NCBI GenBank assembly: GCA_049975425.1
Contig: JBNGDI010000015.1
Coordinates: 7,286 to 71,285 of the forward strand
From: HyVt-105 sp049975425
Lineage (GTDB): Bacteria > Bacteroidota > Bacteroidia > Bacteroidales > VadinHA17
Direction: 5' to 3'
Length of the DNA: 64,000 nt
Made by a program: the position numbers and the translations under genes. Shown one piece after another: positions 9,503 through 17,516 of this stretch; the stretch's first letter is position 1; each line of letters opens with the position of its first letter. The notes under the pieces are model-generated. The model had not been told where the DNA came from. It made no database searches and was given only the letters and a program-made list of their open reading frames with translations.

Positions 9503-9661
9503 TTAAAGTTTATGTCGGGGTTCGTCGCTGACCGACAGCTTCTTTCTTCCTTTGGCACGCCTTGAGGCCAGTATTTTTCTGCCGTTGGCGGTAGCCATCC
9601 TGTTACGGAAACCGTGCTTGTTCCTTCTCTTTCTCCGTGAGGGCTGAAATGTCCTTTTCAT
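9503..9661 (-). CDS. rpmH: 50S ribosomal protein L34
   Basis: A 52-residue very basic protein, MKRTFQPSRRKRRNKHGFRN, then RMATANGRKILASRRAKGRKKLSVSD, the full L34 pattern. It has its own strong promoter and terminator. In many bacteria rpmH sits next to rnpA and dnaA; here neither is present, as is common in Bacteroidota. The C-terminus is a few residues longer than in E. coli (46 residues). Confidence 0.97.
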   Translation of the reverse strand: MKRTFQPSRRKRRNKHGFRNRMATANGRKILASRRAKGRKKLSVSDEPRHKL

Positions 9662-9695
9662 GGTGTGTCGGCTTTGTGTTTTTCAAATAAGACTG

Positions 9696-9724
9696 CAAAA
9701 GTAATGTTTTTTCCGATAAACCAA
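9696..9724 (-). promoter_or_regulatory. rpmH promoter (TTG-N18-TACTTTTG)
   Basis: Read leftward, a T-rich TTTTTG (its TTG complementary to 9722-9724) is separated by 18 nt from a -7 box TACTTTTG (9696-9703). The -7 box lies 34 nt before the rpmH ATG. This is the best promoter of the window together with the dnaB one. Confidence 0.6.
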
Positions 9725-9740
9725 AAATACCCTTCTGAAA

Positions 9741-10379
9741 TTATGCCTTGTATAAAACATGGTAAGGCAGGTAAATGAGTTTTTTGGTTTTGAACCAGGT
9801 TTCTTCCAGCTTTTCATTCAACGCATGTATGCTGGCCGCACGGTAGTATCTTCCCAGTTCCTTTTCCAGGTCCCCCCCCTTCAGGTAAAGGATACCGTGG
9901 GCGGTGCCGTTTTTTTCCCCGGGGGCCAGCAGGTGGTTGAAGAGTTTTACAAAACGGGGGAATGCCATTACAGCCCGGCTGGTTATGAAATCGAAAGTAT
10001 TGTCCAGTGTTTCTGCCCGGGCAGCCAGTGGTTTCACGTTTTTCAGCTTCAGCCGGCCTGTAATTTCCCGTAAAGCCCTGATTTTTTTACTTACCGAATC
10101 AACCAGGGTGAATTGTACTTCGGGGAAATAAATGGCCAGGGGTATCCCCGGGAATCCCCCTCCCGTACCGATGTCGATAACCCTGGTCCCCGGAATGAAA
10201 GGATAATAGAGGGCAATGGAAAGAGAATGCAGTATGTGCCTTTCGGTGAGGTTTTCACTGTCTTTTCTGGAGATCAGATTGACACGCTGGTTCCATTCCA
10301 GAAAAAGATCCCTGAAACGCTCAAGCTGACCGATGGTTTCCGAAGAAATTCCCGGGAAATAGCATGTTAGTCTTTCCAT
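9741..10379 (-). CDS. rsmG: 16S rRNA m7G527 methyltransferase
   Basis: A 212-residue SAM-dependent enzyme that methylates N7 of G527 in 16S rRNA. Diagnostic motifs are NLISRKD near residue 35, VIDIGTGGGFPGIPLAI around residues 68-84 and ITSRAVMAF. It starts 18 bp after the ECF sigma factor gene, so it is the third gene of a leftward operon with the glycosyltransferase at 12115. Confidence 0.95.
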   Translation of the reverse strand: MERLTCYFPGISSETIGQLERFRDLFLEWNQRVNLISRKDSENLTERHILHSLSIALYYPFIPGTRVIDIGTGGGFPGIPLAIYFPEVQFTLVDSVSKKIRALREITGRLKLKNVKPLAARAETLDNTFDFITSRAVMAFPRFVKLFNHLLAPGEKNGTAHGILYLKGGDLEKELGRYYRAASIHALNEKLEETWFKTKKLIYLPYHVLYKA

Positions 10380-10397
10380 AAGAAAAACAGGGCTTGA

Positions 10398-10997
10398 TCA
10401 GGGGCGGGTACCGGTACTTTTAAGGATATTGTACAGCAGTTCCCTGGCCCGGAACAACTGGGCTTTCACAGTCCCTATGGGCAGGTTCAGTTCATTGGCA
10501 ATCTCCTCATAGGAATATTCATTGAAATATCTCAGTTCCACCAGTTTCCTGTATCTTGGTTTGAGTTTGGTTACCACATTTCTCAGAAGTACGGCTTTCT
10601 GGTCGCGGATCATAGTTTCTTCCGGATCGGGTGTCCCCGCGGGCACATTGCCCGACATCCGTTCGGGGTCTTCATCGTTCTGGTCTAATGAAATATGATC
10701 GGCACGCTTTTTTCTGATAAAATCGATGCAGTTGTTGGTAGCTATCTTGAAAAGCCAGGTACTGAAGGCAAAATTCGGAGCATACTGGTGAATGTTCTTG
10801 AAAGCCTTTCCGAAAGCCTCAATGGTAAGATCTTCCGCATCACTGGCATTGTTCACCATCTTCAGAAGCATAAAATAAATGGCATCCCTGTAACGGCCCA
10901 TCAGATCGGCAAAGGCCCTCTGATCGCCCGATCGCGCCCTCTCCACCAGGAGCAGATCGTACTGGGCCTTTTCGGATAAATTGGGATTTATTACCAT
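10398..10997 (-). CDS. ECF-type RNA polymerase sigma factor
   Basis: A 199-residue group 4 sigma factor. Region 2 spans about residues 22-92 (RAFADLMGRYRDAIYFMLLK, DAEDLTIEAFGKAF, FSTWLFKIATNNCIDFIRKK) and region 4 about 132-190 (LKPRYRKLVELRYFNEYSYE, then LPIGTVKAQLFRARELL). Its ATG overlaps the TAA of the upstream glycosyltransferase (ATGGTAA). No anti-sigma gene is adjacent; neighbours are housekeeping, so it may be constitutively used, as with the widely conserved Bacteroidota sigma factors of this type. Confidence 0.92.
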   Translation of the reverse strand: MVINPNLSEKAQYDLLLVERARSGDQRAFADLMGRYRDAIYFMLLKMVNNASDAEDLTIEAFGKAFKNIHQYAPNFAFSTWLFKIATNNCIDFIRKKRADHISLDQNDEDPERMSGNVPAGTPDPEETMIRDQKAVLLRNVVTKLKPRYRKLVELRYFNEYSYEEIANELNLPIGTVKAQLFRARELLYNILKSTGTRP

Positions 10998-12115
10998 TTA
11001 CTTTTTCTTGCTTTCACCTTCGCAGCCAAAAAGAGCAACATGTTCAGAAACGGTTGAACCGCATCATAAAGTAGCGAATATAACAATAAATTATTTTCAT
11101 TGAGACGACGCATAACAATTTTGAATACGACCAATTGCATCAGCCAGCGTAATACAAATACGGAAAGAGGGATGTACCAGGGCTCGTAAAGGAAGAGCAG
11201 GGTGATAAAACCGGCATAAAACAGGATCCTGGAAAACCATTCCCCGCCAAGCAGCAGCCGGGTGGCTTTCCGGTACCGGCTGCCTGTAGTCATGTGGCGC
11301 TTTTTCTGGACAATCCATTCTTTCAGAGAAGCGGCGGGAACCGACCTTGTGTGGGCGGCAGGGGCTATTTCAACCCGGATGTTGTTTTTCCGTGCATGGG
11401 CGTTGACGAACAGATCGTCATCACCCGATTCCAGATGCGTATGGCTGGCGAACCCCCTGTTTTCAAAAAATATATTCTTTCGGTATGCCAGGTTTCTTCC
11501 CACTCCCATGTACGGGATTCCCGCCAGGGCATACCCCAGGTATTGCATGGCTATCCATGCTGTATCCATCCGGATGTGCAGGTTCAGCCAGCCCTTGACT
11601 GAGAAATACCCGCCGTATCCCAGTACGAAATCGGTCTTTCTGCTGAAGTGCTTCTGCATGTGACTTATCCAGCGGGGGCTTTCTGGAGCACAATCGGCAT
11701 CGGTTAACAGCAGAAGGTCGTGTTTCGCGGCTTTGATACCGATGGTCAGTGCCAGCTTTTTCCCGTGCCTGAATTTTTCGTCTTTTTTTATGGTGGTGAC
11801 CCTCAGGCGGGGATACCGGCCGGCCAGTTGTTCAAGAACTTCTTCGGTTCGGTCTTCAGAACAGTCGTTTACCACGATCACTTCGTAGTCAGGATAATCC
11901 TGGGTGAGTACCTTTGGCAGAAACTTTTCCAGACAGGTGGCTTCGTTGCGGGCACAAATAATTACCGATACCGGTTCCGGTTTTGCCGTTCCGTCTTTCT
12001 GCCGGAATCTGGCGACCCGCAGATAGAAGAAAAACAGATAAAACCCCTGCACCAGAAATGCACACAAAAAAACAAACAATGCAATGGTAGTCAAATAGTT
12101 GTCAGGAATAATCAT
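10991..12115 (-). CDS. Membrane-anchored family 2 glycosyltransferase
   Basis: A 374-residue inverting GT-A glycosyltransferase. One membrane helix (TIALFVFLCAFLVQGFYLFF) precedes the catalytic domain with PVSVIICARNEA, VIVVNDCSEDRT and the DxD-like LLTDADC, then Q/R-K-R in VQKKRHMTTGSRY, the usual acceptor-side motif; further hydrophobic helices close the C-terminus. The ATG at 12115 is used; the longer reading would need a TTG. Substrate is unknown, likely a surface glycan. It is the first gene of the operon with the ECF sigma factor and rsmG. Confidence 0.88.
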   Translation of the reverse strand: MIIPDNYLTTIALFVFLCAFLVQGFYLFFFYLRVARFRQKDGTAKPEPVSVIICARNEATCLEKFLPKVLTQDYPDYEVIVVNDCSEDRTEEVLEQLAGRYPRLRVTTIKKDEKFRHGKKLALTIGIKAAKHDLLLLTDADCAPESPRWISHMQKHFSRKTDFVLGYGGYFSVKGWLNLHIRMDTAWIAMQYLGYALAGIPYMGVGRNLAYRKNIFFENRGFASHTHLESGDDDLFVNAHARKNNIRVEIAPAAHTRSVPAASLKEWIVQKKRHMTTGSRYRKATRLLLGGEWFSRILFYAGFITLLFLYEPWYIPLSVFVLRWLMQLVVFKIVMRRLNENNLLLYSLLYDAVQPFLNMLLFLAAKVKARKSKW

Positions 12116-12215
12116 GTTTGTTTCCTTCACGGGATTGTCAGCCGTTAATATTATCAAACAATTTCAGGTTTCGCAATACCGATTTGTTCAACGGGCAAGA
12201 TGAATGATATATTCT

Positions 12216-12223
12216 TATCTTTG
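12216..12223 (+). promoter_or_regulatory. TAnnTTTG -7 box upstream of tgt
   Basis: TATCTTTG, ending 17 nt before the tgt ATG. The only upstream TTTG (12183-12186) is 29 nt away, too far for a standard -33. Confidence 0.45.
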
Positions 12224-12240
12224 GGCAGGAAAATGACCCT

Positions 12241-13368
12241 ATGGAATTTACCCTCGAGGCCTGCGATAAAAACACAGGAGCACGTGCCGGCATGATCACC
12301 ACCGGTCACGGGCGCATACCAACACCTGTTTTTATGCCGGTGGGAACCGGAGGAACCGTGAAAGCGGTAAGCAATCAGATGTTGCGTGGAGAAGTGGGTA
12401 CGGGTATCCTCCTGGCGAATACGTATCACCTGTACCTCAGGCCGGGGATGGATGTATTGCGCGAAGCACGAGGTTTACACAGTTTCATGGGCTGGGACGG
12501 GGTATTGCTCACCGACAGCGGGGGATACCAGGTTTTTTCCCTGGCCGACAACCGCAAGCTTCAGGAGGATGGCGTGGTGTTCCACTCACACATTGACGGT
12601 TCCCGCCACATGTTTACCCCCGAGTTAGTGGTGGATATCCAGCGAACTATCGGTTCGGATATCATGATGGCCCTGGATGAATGCACTCCTTATCCGGTTT
12701 CGGAGAAGGATGCACGGAAATCCATGGATCTGACACATCGCTGGTTGCTTCGGGGATGGGAAAGATACAGGAACACATCCCCGTTTTACGGATATTCCCA
12801 GTCGTTTTTTCCTATTGTGCAGGGCAGTGTTTTTCCTGAACTGAGAATAGAATCGGCCGAATTTGCAGCCACACTGGAAGCGGAAGGATATGCCATCGGC
12901 GGTTTGTCGGTGGGGGAACCCGCAGAAGAAATGTACCGGATGACGGAGCTGGTGAACTCGATCCTTCCTGCCGGGAAACCCCGGTATCTGATGGGAGTGG
13001 GAACACCTGCCAACCTGCTTGAGTCGGTGGCAAGGGGAGTGGATATGTTCGACTGCGTAATGCCTACCCGGAATGCCAGGAATGGCATGCTGTTTACAAG
13101 TGAGGGAATGATCCATATCCGGAACAAAAAGTGGCAGCACGATTTTTCAGCCATTGATCCGGCAGGCTCCACCTCATACAGCCGGTATTCGAAAGCTTAT
13201 CTCAGGCATCTGGCCGTTTCGAATGAAATCATGGCCAGTATGATTGCCAGTGTCCACAACCTGGGGTTCTATGTGCGCCTTATGCAGGAATGCCGAGAGA
13301 GGATCATCGATGGGTCGTTTGGTACATGGAAAGAACAGATCATTCCGAAACTGATGAGAAAATTATGA
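12241..13368 (+). CDS. tgt: tRNA-guanine transglycosylase
   Basis: Exchanges guanine-34 of GUN-anticodon tRNAs for preQ1 or queuine. The 375-residue TIM-barrel has the catalytic acids D92 (LTDSGGYQVFSL) and the nucleophile D271 (MFDCVMPTRNARNG), plus GGLSVGEP. The C-terminal zinc site is not intact: aligned to E. coli C302/C304/C307/H333, this protein has A308, S310, Y313 and H339, so three of four ligands are gone while spacing and the surrounding SKAYLRHL are kept. The stop overlaps the lptG start (ATGA), giving a tgt-lptG operon. Confidence 0.93.
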   Translation: MEFTLEACDKNTGARAGMITTGHGRIPTPVFMPVGTGGTVKAVSNQMLRGEVGTGILLANTYHLYLRPGMDVLREARGLHSFMGWDGVLLTDSGGYQVFSLADNRKLQEDGVVFHSHIDGSRHMFTPELVVDIQRTIGSDIMMALDECTPYPVSEKDARKSMDLTHRWLLRGWERYRNTSPFYGYSQSFFPIVQGSVFPELRIESAEFAATLEAEGYAIGGLSVGEPAEEMYRMTELVNSILPAGKPRYLMGVGTPANLLESVARGVDMFDCVMPTRNARNGMLFTSEGMIHIRNKKWQHDFSAIDPAGSTSYSRYSKAYLRHLAVSNEIMASMIASVHNLGFYVRLMQECRERIIDGSFGTWKEQIIPKLMRKL

Positions 13369-14465
13369 GAATTCCCGGTTTACTGATCATCGACCGGTAC
13401 ATTATCCGGAAGTTTCTGGGGACCTTTGTTCTGGCTCTGGCCATGATCCTGATGATCGTGGTGGTTTTCGATATTTCGGAAAAGCTGGATGATTTTATCG
13501 AAAAAGAAGCTCCTCTGAAAGCCATTATTTTCGATTATTACCTGAATTTCATTCCCTATTTCGCGGTGTTGTTTTCTCCCCTCTTCACCTTTATCACGGT
13601 GATTTTCTTTACTTCCAAAATGGCTTACAATACGGAGATCATCGCTATCCTGAGCAGCGGGCTGAGCTTCAGGAGGCTGATGGTTCCCTATATGATCAGC
13701 GCCACCCTTCTGGCACTGGCTTCTTTTTCCCTCAGCAATTATGTGATTCCTGAGGCCAATGAAAAAAGAATCGCCTTTGAAGCCCTGTATTACCGGACTC
13801 CCCCCACTTACCACCGCGAGAGGAACATTCACAGACAGGTGCGTCCGGGGATTTTTGTATATGTGGAAACTTACAGTAACGTTTCCCAGATAGGTTATAA
13901 GTTCTCAATGGAAAAGTTCAGCGACGAGGGTGAGCTGGAATCGAAAATGTTTGCTTCGTATATCAAATGGGACTCCACAGTTAATAAATGGACCGCCCGT
14001 GAATATTATATAAGGAATTTTACCGGGAAAGGGGAGGAACTGATCTCGGGAAGGGAGGTGGATACCACCATCTACCTTACCCCTTCCGATTTTATCCTGC
14101 AGGAGGATAAGATCACAGAGACCATGAGTGTGGGTGAACTGAACGACTTTATTGATCAGCAGCGACTGCAGGGCGCCAGTAATGTGGAGGAGTACCTTAT
14201 TGAGCTGTACAACCGTTTTGCTTTCCCCTTTTCCACCCTTATCCTTACCCTGATAGGCGTGGCCCTCTCTACAAGGAAGGTGAAGGGCGGCATGGGGGTC
14301 CACATCGGTTTTGGCCTGTTTCTTACGTTTTCCTACCTTCTTTTTATGCAGTTCTCGCAGCAGTTCGCCATTGGGGGGGCCATAAACCCTTTTCTGGCCA
14401 CCTGGATCCCGAATATCCTGTACGGCATAATCGCCCTGGCGCTGTACAAAATGGCTCCGAAATAA
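13365..14465 (+). CDS. lptG: LptF/LptG-family lipopolysaccharide export permease
   Basis: A 366-residue YjgP/YjgQ-family inner-membrane protein of the LptB2FG transporter that extracts lipopolysaccharide for the periplasmic bridge. It has the family layout: N-terminal helices (RKFLGTFVLALAMILMIVVV and YLNFIPYFAVLFSPLFTF), a periplasmic jellyroll of about 150 residues, then three C-terminal helices. AILSSGLSFRRLMVPYM is the coupling-helix region. The ATG at 13365 overlaps the tgt TGA. LptF and LptG cannot be told apart from this alone; Bacteroidota often pair one copy with tgt. Confidence 0.88.
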   Translation: MRIPGLLIIDRYIIRKFLGTFVLALAMILMIVVVFDISEKLDDFIEKEAPLKAIIFDYYLNFIPYFAVLFSPLFTFITVIFFTSKMAYNTEIIAILSSGLSFRRLMVPYMISATLLALASFSLSNYVIPEANEKRIAFEALYYRTPPTYHRERNIHRQVRPGIFVYVETYSNVSQIGYKFSMEKFSDEGELESKMFASYIKWDSTVNKWTAREYYIRNFTGKGEELISGREVDTTIYLTPSDFILQEDKITETMSVGELNDFIDQQRLQGASNVEEYLIELYNRFAFPFSTLILTLIGVALSTRKVKGGMGVHIGFGLFLTFSYLLFMQFSQQFAIGGAINPFLATWIPNILYGIIALALYKMAPK

Positions 14466-14539
14466 GAATGACAAAATACTGGTATTAAGCCGGTTACATG
14501 TGTCTGGCAAACGGGGCTATGGCTATTCGTTTTTTTTCA

Positions 14540-14547
14540 TAATTTTG
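14540..14547 (+). promoter_or_regulatory. TAnnTTTG -7 box upstream of the carboxyltransferase
   Basis: TAATTTTG preceded by a T-run; it leaves a leader of about 78 nt before the ATG at 14631. Confidence 0.4.
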
Positions 14548-14630
14548 ACGCGGGACCAGATATCGGTTCCGGAAGTAAAAATCCGGGCAAACGGGATACC
14601 GTGCCCGCATGCTAACCAAAACCAAGTATC

Positions 14631-16175
14631 ATGCCTTTAAAAAGAAAAATCAAGGAACTGCAGAAACGCCGCCAGGAGGTGCTGCTGGGTGGAGGTGAGA
14701 AGGCCATCGAGAAGCAGATTGCCATGGGGAAACTGACCGCCAGGGAAAGGATCAGAAAGATCCTGGATGATGATTCTTTTCATGAGTATGACCTGTTTGT
14801 GGAACACGAAGCCAGGGATTTTAACATGGACAAGAAAATCCTTCATGGCGACGGTGTGATCATCGGGACAGGTACTATTTACGGAGAGCCTGTCTGTATC
14901 TTTGCCCAGGACTTTACCGTTGCCGGGGGGTCGCTCGGGATGATGCATGCGCGCAAGATCACCAAGATCATGGACCATGCACTGAAAATGCGGATGCCTC
15001 TCATCGGGATAAATGACTCGGGAGGAGCCAGGATACAGGAAGGAGTCAATTCGCTGGCCGGATACGGTGAAATATTTTTCCGGAACACCCTTTCATCGGG
15101 CGTTATCCCGCAAATATCGGTCATACTGGGACCCTGTGCCGGCGGGGCTGTGTATTCTCCGGCCCTTACCGATTTTGTGTTCGTGGTAGACAAAATTTCC
15201 AAAATGTTCATCACCGGCCCCGAAGTGATCAAAACCGTACTGGGAGAGGAGATCACTATGGAAGATCTGGGAGGTGCCCATGTACACAGTGAAATTTCGG
15301 GGAATGCCCATTTCTATGCCGAGAGTGAGGAGGAATGCTTTGAGCAGATCAAGAAGCTTATCACCTTCATTCCCCGGAATAATACCCATAAACCCCGCAC
15401 TTTCGAAACACGGGAACCCAAAAGCGAATTCCAGATAGAAAAGATCGTCCCGGGTGATCCCACCCAGCCGTATGATGTGCGCGATGTGGTACGGGCCATC
15501 GTGGACGATTCCGACTTTTTCGAGATACAGGAAAAATGGGCACGCAACCTGGTGATAGGATTCGGGCGGATGGGTGGCAGGACAGTTGGTTTCGTATGCA
15601 ACCAGCCGCTGGTACTTGCCGGAGTGCTCGATGTGGATTCTTCCGATAAGGCCGCCCGTTTTATCCGGTACTGCGATGCGTTCAACATCCCCATCGTCAC
15701 CCTGGTGGACCTGCCGGGCTACCTGCCCGGAGCCGACCAGGAGCATGCCGGGGTGATCAGGCACGGGGCCAAGGTGCTGTATGCCTATTCGGAAGCAACC
15801 GTGCCGAAAATGACCGTGATCCTGCGGAAAGCTTATGGCGGGGGATATATTGCCATGAGTTCCCGGCATTTGCGTGCCGACTTTGTATTTGCCTGGCCCA
15901 CGGCTGAAATTGCTGTAATGGGACCCGAAGGAGCTGCCAATATTATTTTCAGAAAAGAGATCAGTGAAGCAAAGGATCCTGAGAAAATGAGGAAACAAAA
16001 GGTGAAGGAATACAAGGAAAAATTTGCCAATCCTTATGTGGCTGCTGCCAAAGGGTATATTGATTCCGTGATCGAACCTGAAGAAACCCGGAAATTGCTG
16101 CTTCATGCCATTGAAGTATCGGCCAGTAAGGCCATTTCCGGACCGAAGAAAAAACACGGAGTTCCTCCGTTCTAA
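14631..16175 (+). CDS. Acyl-CoA carboxylase carboxyltransferase subunit (propionyl-CoA carboxylase beta / methylmalonyl-CoA decarboxylase alpha)
   Basis: A 514-residue crotonase-fold carboxyltransferase that moves CO2 between carboxybiotin and an acyl-CoA. Family signatures include KLTARERI, the N-terminal GSLGMMHARKI and DSGGARIQEGV, and the C-terminal DLPGYLPGADQEHAGVIRHG and RKAYGGGYIAM. Length fits PccB/MmdA. Twelve bases downstream begins a biotin carrier. No biotin carboxylase and no membrane decarboxylase subunit is present in the window, so carboxylase and sodium-pump decarboxylase roles cannot be separated. meaB at 42122 supports a methylmalonyl-CoA pathway in this organism. Confidence 0.92.
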   Translation: MPLKRKIKELQKRRQEVLLGGGEKAIEKQIAMGKLTARERIRKILDDDSFHEYDLFVEHEARDFNMDKKILHGDGVIIGTGTIYGEPVCIFAQDFTVAGGSLGMMHARKITKIMDHALKMRMPLIGINDSGGARIQEGVNSLAGYGEIFFRNTLSSGVIPQISVILGPCAGGAVYSPALTDFVFVVDKISKMFITGPEVIKTVLGEEITMEDLGGAHVHSEISGNAHFYAESEEECFEQIKKLITFIPRNNTHKPRTFETREPKSEFQIEKIVPGDPTQPYDVRDVVRAIVDDSDFFEIQEKWARNLVIGFGRMGGRTVGFVCNQPLVLAGVLDVDSSDKAARFIRYCDAFNIPIVTLVDLPGYLPGADQEHAGVIRHGAKVLYAYSEATVPKMTVILRKAYGGGYIAMSSRHLRADFVFAWPTAEIAVMGPEGAANIIFRKEISEAKDPEKMRKQKVKEYKEKFANPYVAAAKGYIDSVIEPEETRKLLLHAIEVSASKAISGPKKKHGVPPF

Positions 16176-16186
16176 AAAGGTGCACT

Positions 16187-16528
16187 ATGAATGAGGACAA
16201 GACCAGAAAGAAGAAAGCAAGGTTTAAATCCCTGGTGATTGAGGGAACAAAATACAGAACCTACTTCACCAGGAAGTTCGAGAACAGAAAACCACGGATT
16301 CCCGAAAACCCCCGGCATATTCTTTCATTTATTCCCGGATTGATCCTGAAGGTGTATGTAAGCGATGGTCAGAAAGTGAAAGAGGGTCAGGACCTTCTGG
16401 TACTGGAAGCCATGAAAATGAAGAACCGGATCAAATCACCCCTGGCCGGGACCGTAAAAGCAGTGCACGTAAAGGAGGGAGTAAAGGTGCCAAAGGATCT
16501 TCTGCTGATCGAACTGGAAGAGGAATGA
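16187..16528 (+). CDS. Biotin carboxyl carrier protein
   Basis: A 113-residue biotinyl-domain protein. The C-terminal 70 residues form the swinging domain with the canonical LVLEAMKMKN motif, biotinylated lysine K77. The N-terminal 40 residues are strongly basic (DKTRKKKARF) and there is no Ala/Pro-rich linker, unlike AccB. It lies 11 bp after the carboxyltransferase and is followed by a strong terminator, so the pair is a complete two-gene transcription unit. The missing biotin carboxylase must be encoded elsewhere. Confidence 0.9.
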   Translation: MNEDKTRKKKARFKSLVIEGTKYRTYFTRKFENRKPRIPENPRHILSFIPGLILKVYVSDGQKVKEGQDLLVLEAMKMKNRIKSPLAGTVKAVHVKEGVKVPKDLLLIELEEE

Positions 16529-16535
16529 TCATGAT

Positions 16536-17381
16536 TCATGAAACCGGGCTTTCGCCCGGTTTTTTAATTCCTCCTTTCCAGCAGGTCATTTTTGCGAAAT
16601 CCGACTGGTCAGGGGCATCCCCCTGCCGGAAAATACCGAAAACCGACGAGCCGCTGCCGCTCAGGGAAGCGTACACGGCCCCCCGTTCGTACAGCCGGTC
16701 GCGGATATTCCTAACTGCCGGATACTCACTGAAAATGACGGGCTCGAAATCGTTCATTATATGGTTTTTCCATTCGTCAACCGGTTCCCGTATCCGTTCG
16801 GCCAGGGATTCTTCCGCGGGTGCCGGCATAACCCCTCTGTATGCCAGGGCGGTGGATATTTTGACCGGAGGGACCACCACCATCAGCTCATAGCCGCTCA
16901 GACCCAAATCCAATGGTTCCAGTATCTCTCCCCGTCCCCGGGCCACACAGGGCGTATCATACATGAAGAAAGGGCAGTCGCTGCCCAGGGAAAGAGCCAT
17001 ATCCACCCAGTCCTGTTCCGGCAAAGGAATGCGGAAGTAGTTACGCAGCCCGCGCAGCATAAAAGCTGCATCGGCCGAACCTCCTCCCAGCCCGCTCCCG
17101 GCCGGAATGGTTTTGTGCAGGTGGATTTGCAGGGGAGGAAGGGAGTGTTTTTCCGACAGAACCTTCCAGGCTCTGTATACCAGATTTTCCCGGGGCGGGA
17201 TGCCGGCTTCCAGGCCGGTGACCGACAGTGAGGTTTCTTCTTCTTCCTGGGCGGGAACAAATTCCAGTATGTCAAACCAGGCCAGGGGCACCATCACCGT
17301 CTCAATGGAGTGGTATCCGTCAGAACGTTTGCCGGTGACCCGCAAACCCAGATTGATTTTGGCATGTGGGAATATGATCAT
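16536..17381 (-). CDS. ispE: 4-diphosphocytidyl-2-C-methyl-D-erythritol kinase
   Basis: GHMP kinase of the MEP isoprenoid pathway, phosphorylating CDP-methylerythritol. The 281-residue protein begins MIIFPHAKINLGLRV, has GYHSIETVMVPL, the ATP loop PAGSGLGGGSADAA near residue 95, and the C-terminal LSGSGSSVFGIF. The ATG at 17381 is used because the extra upstream residues are not IspE-like. Its last codons overlap the terminator of the opposing gene. Confidence 0.94.
   Translation of the reverse strand: MIIFPHAKINLGLRVTGKRSDGYHSIETVMVPLAWFDILEFVPAQEEEETSLSVTGLEAGIPPRENLVYRAWKVLSEKHSLPPLQIHLHKTIPAGSGLGGGSADAAFMLRGLRNYFRIPLPEQDWVDMALSLGSDCPFFMYDTPCVARGRGEILEPLDLGLSGYELMVVVPPVKISTALAYRGVMPAPAEESLAERIREPVDEWKNHIMNDFEPVIFSEYPAVRNIRDRLYERGAVYASLSGSGSSVFGIFRQGDAPDQSDFAKMTCWKGGIKKPGESPVS
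16541..16565 (+). terminator. Intrinsic terminator after the biotin carrier gene, inside the ispE 3' end
   Basis: A 9-bp perfect stem (AAACCGGGC / GCCCGGTTT) with a TTTC loop, running into TTTTT. It begins 12 nt after the biotin carrier stop. The same bases encode the last residues of the convergent ispE gene (P-G-E-S-P-V-S), so the hairpin is also coding sequence. Confidence 0.85.
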
Positions 17382-17411
17382 ATGGCATAAATTTCCGGAT
17401 GTTTCCGAAGG

Positions 17412-17419
17412 CAAAAGTA
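17412..17419 (-). promoter_or_regulatory. TAnnTTTG -7 box upstream of ispE
   Basis: Reads TACTTTTG leftward, 30 nt before the ispE ATG; no matching -33 element seen. Confidence 0.45.
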
Positions 17420-17516
17420 ATGGATAAATTCTCAGTAAGGGAATCCGCAATGGAAGAGATAAAAAAACTTTCCATCAGAAAAACAGAAGTTTTGTAAAGT
17501 GCTCGGAAACAGGCGG

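Noticed and set aside
15093..16157. Long antisense ORF (354 codons) opposite the carboxyltransferase
   Set aside because: A shadow of the real gene: no start signal, no family similarity, His/Gly-rich composition typical of antisense frames.
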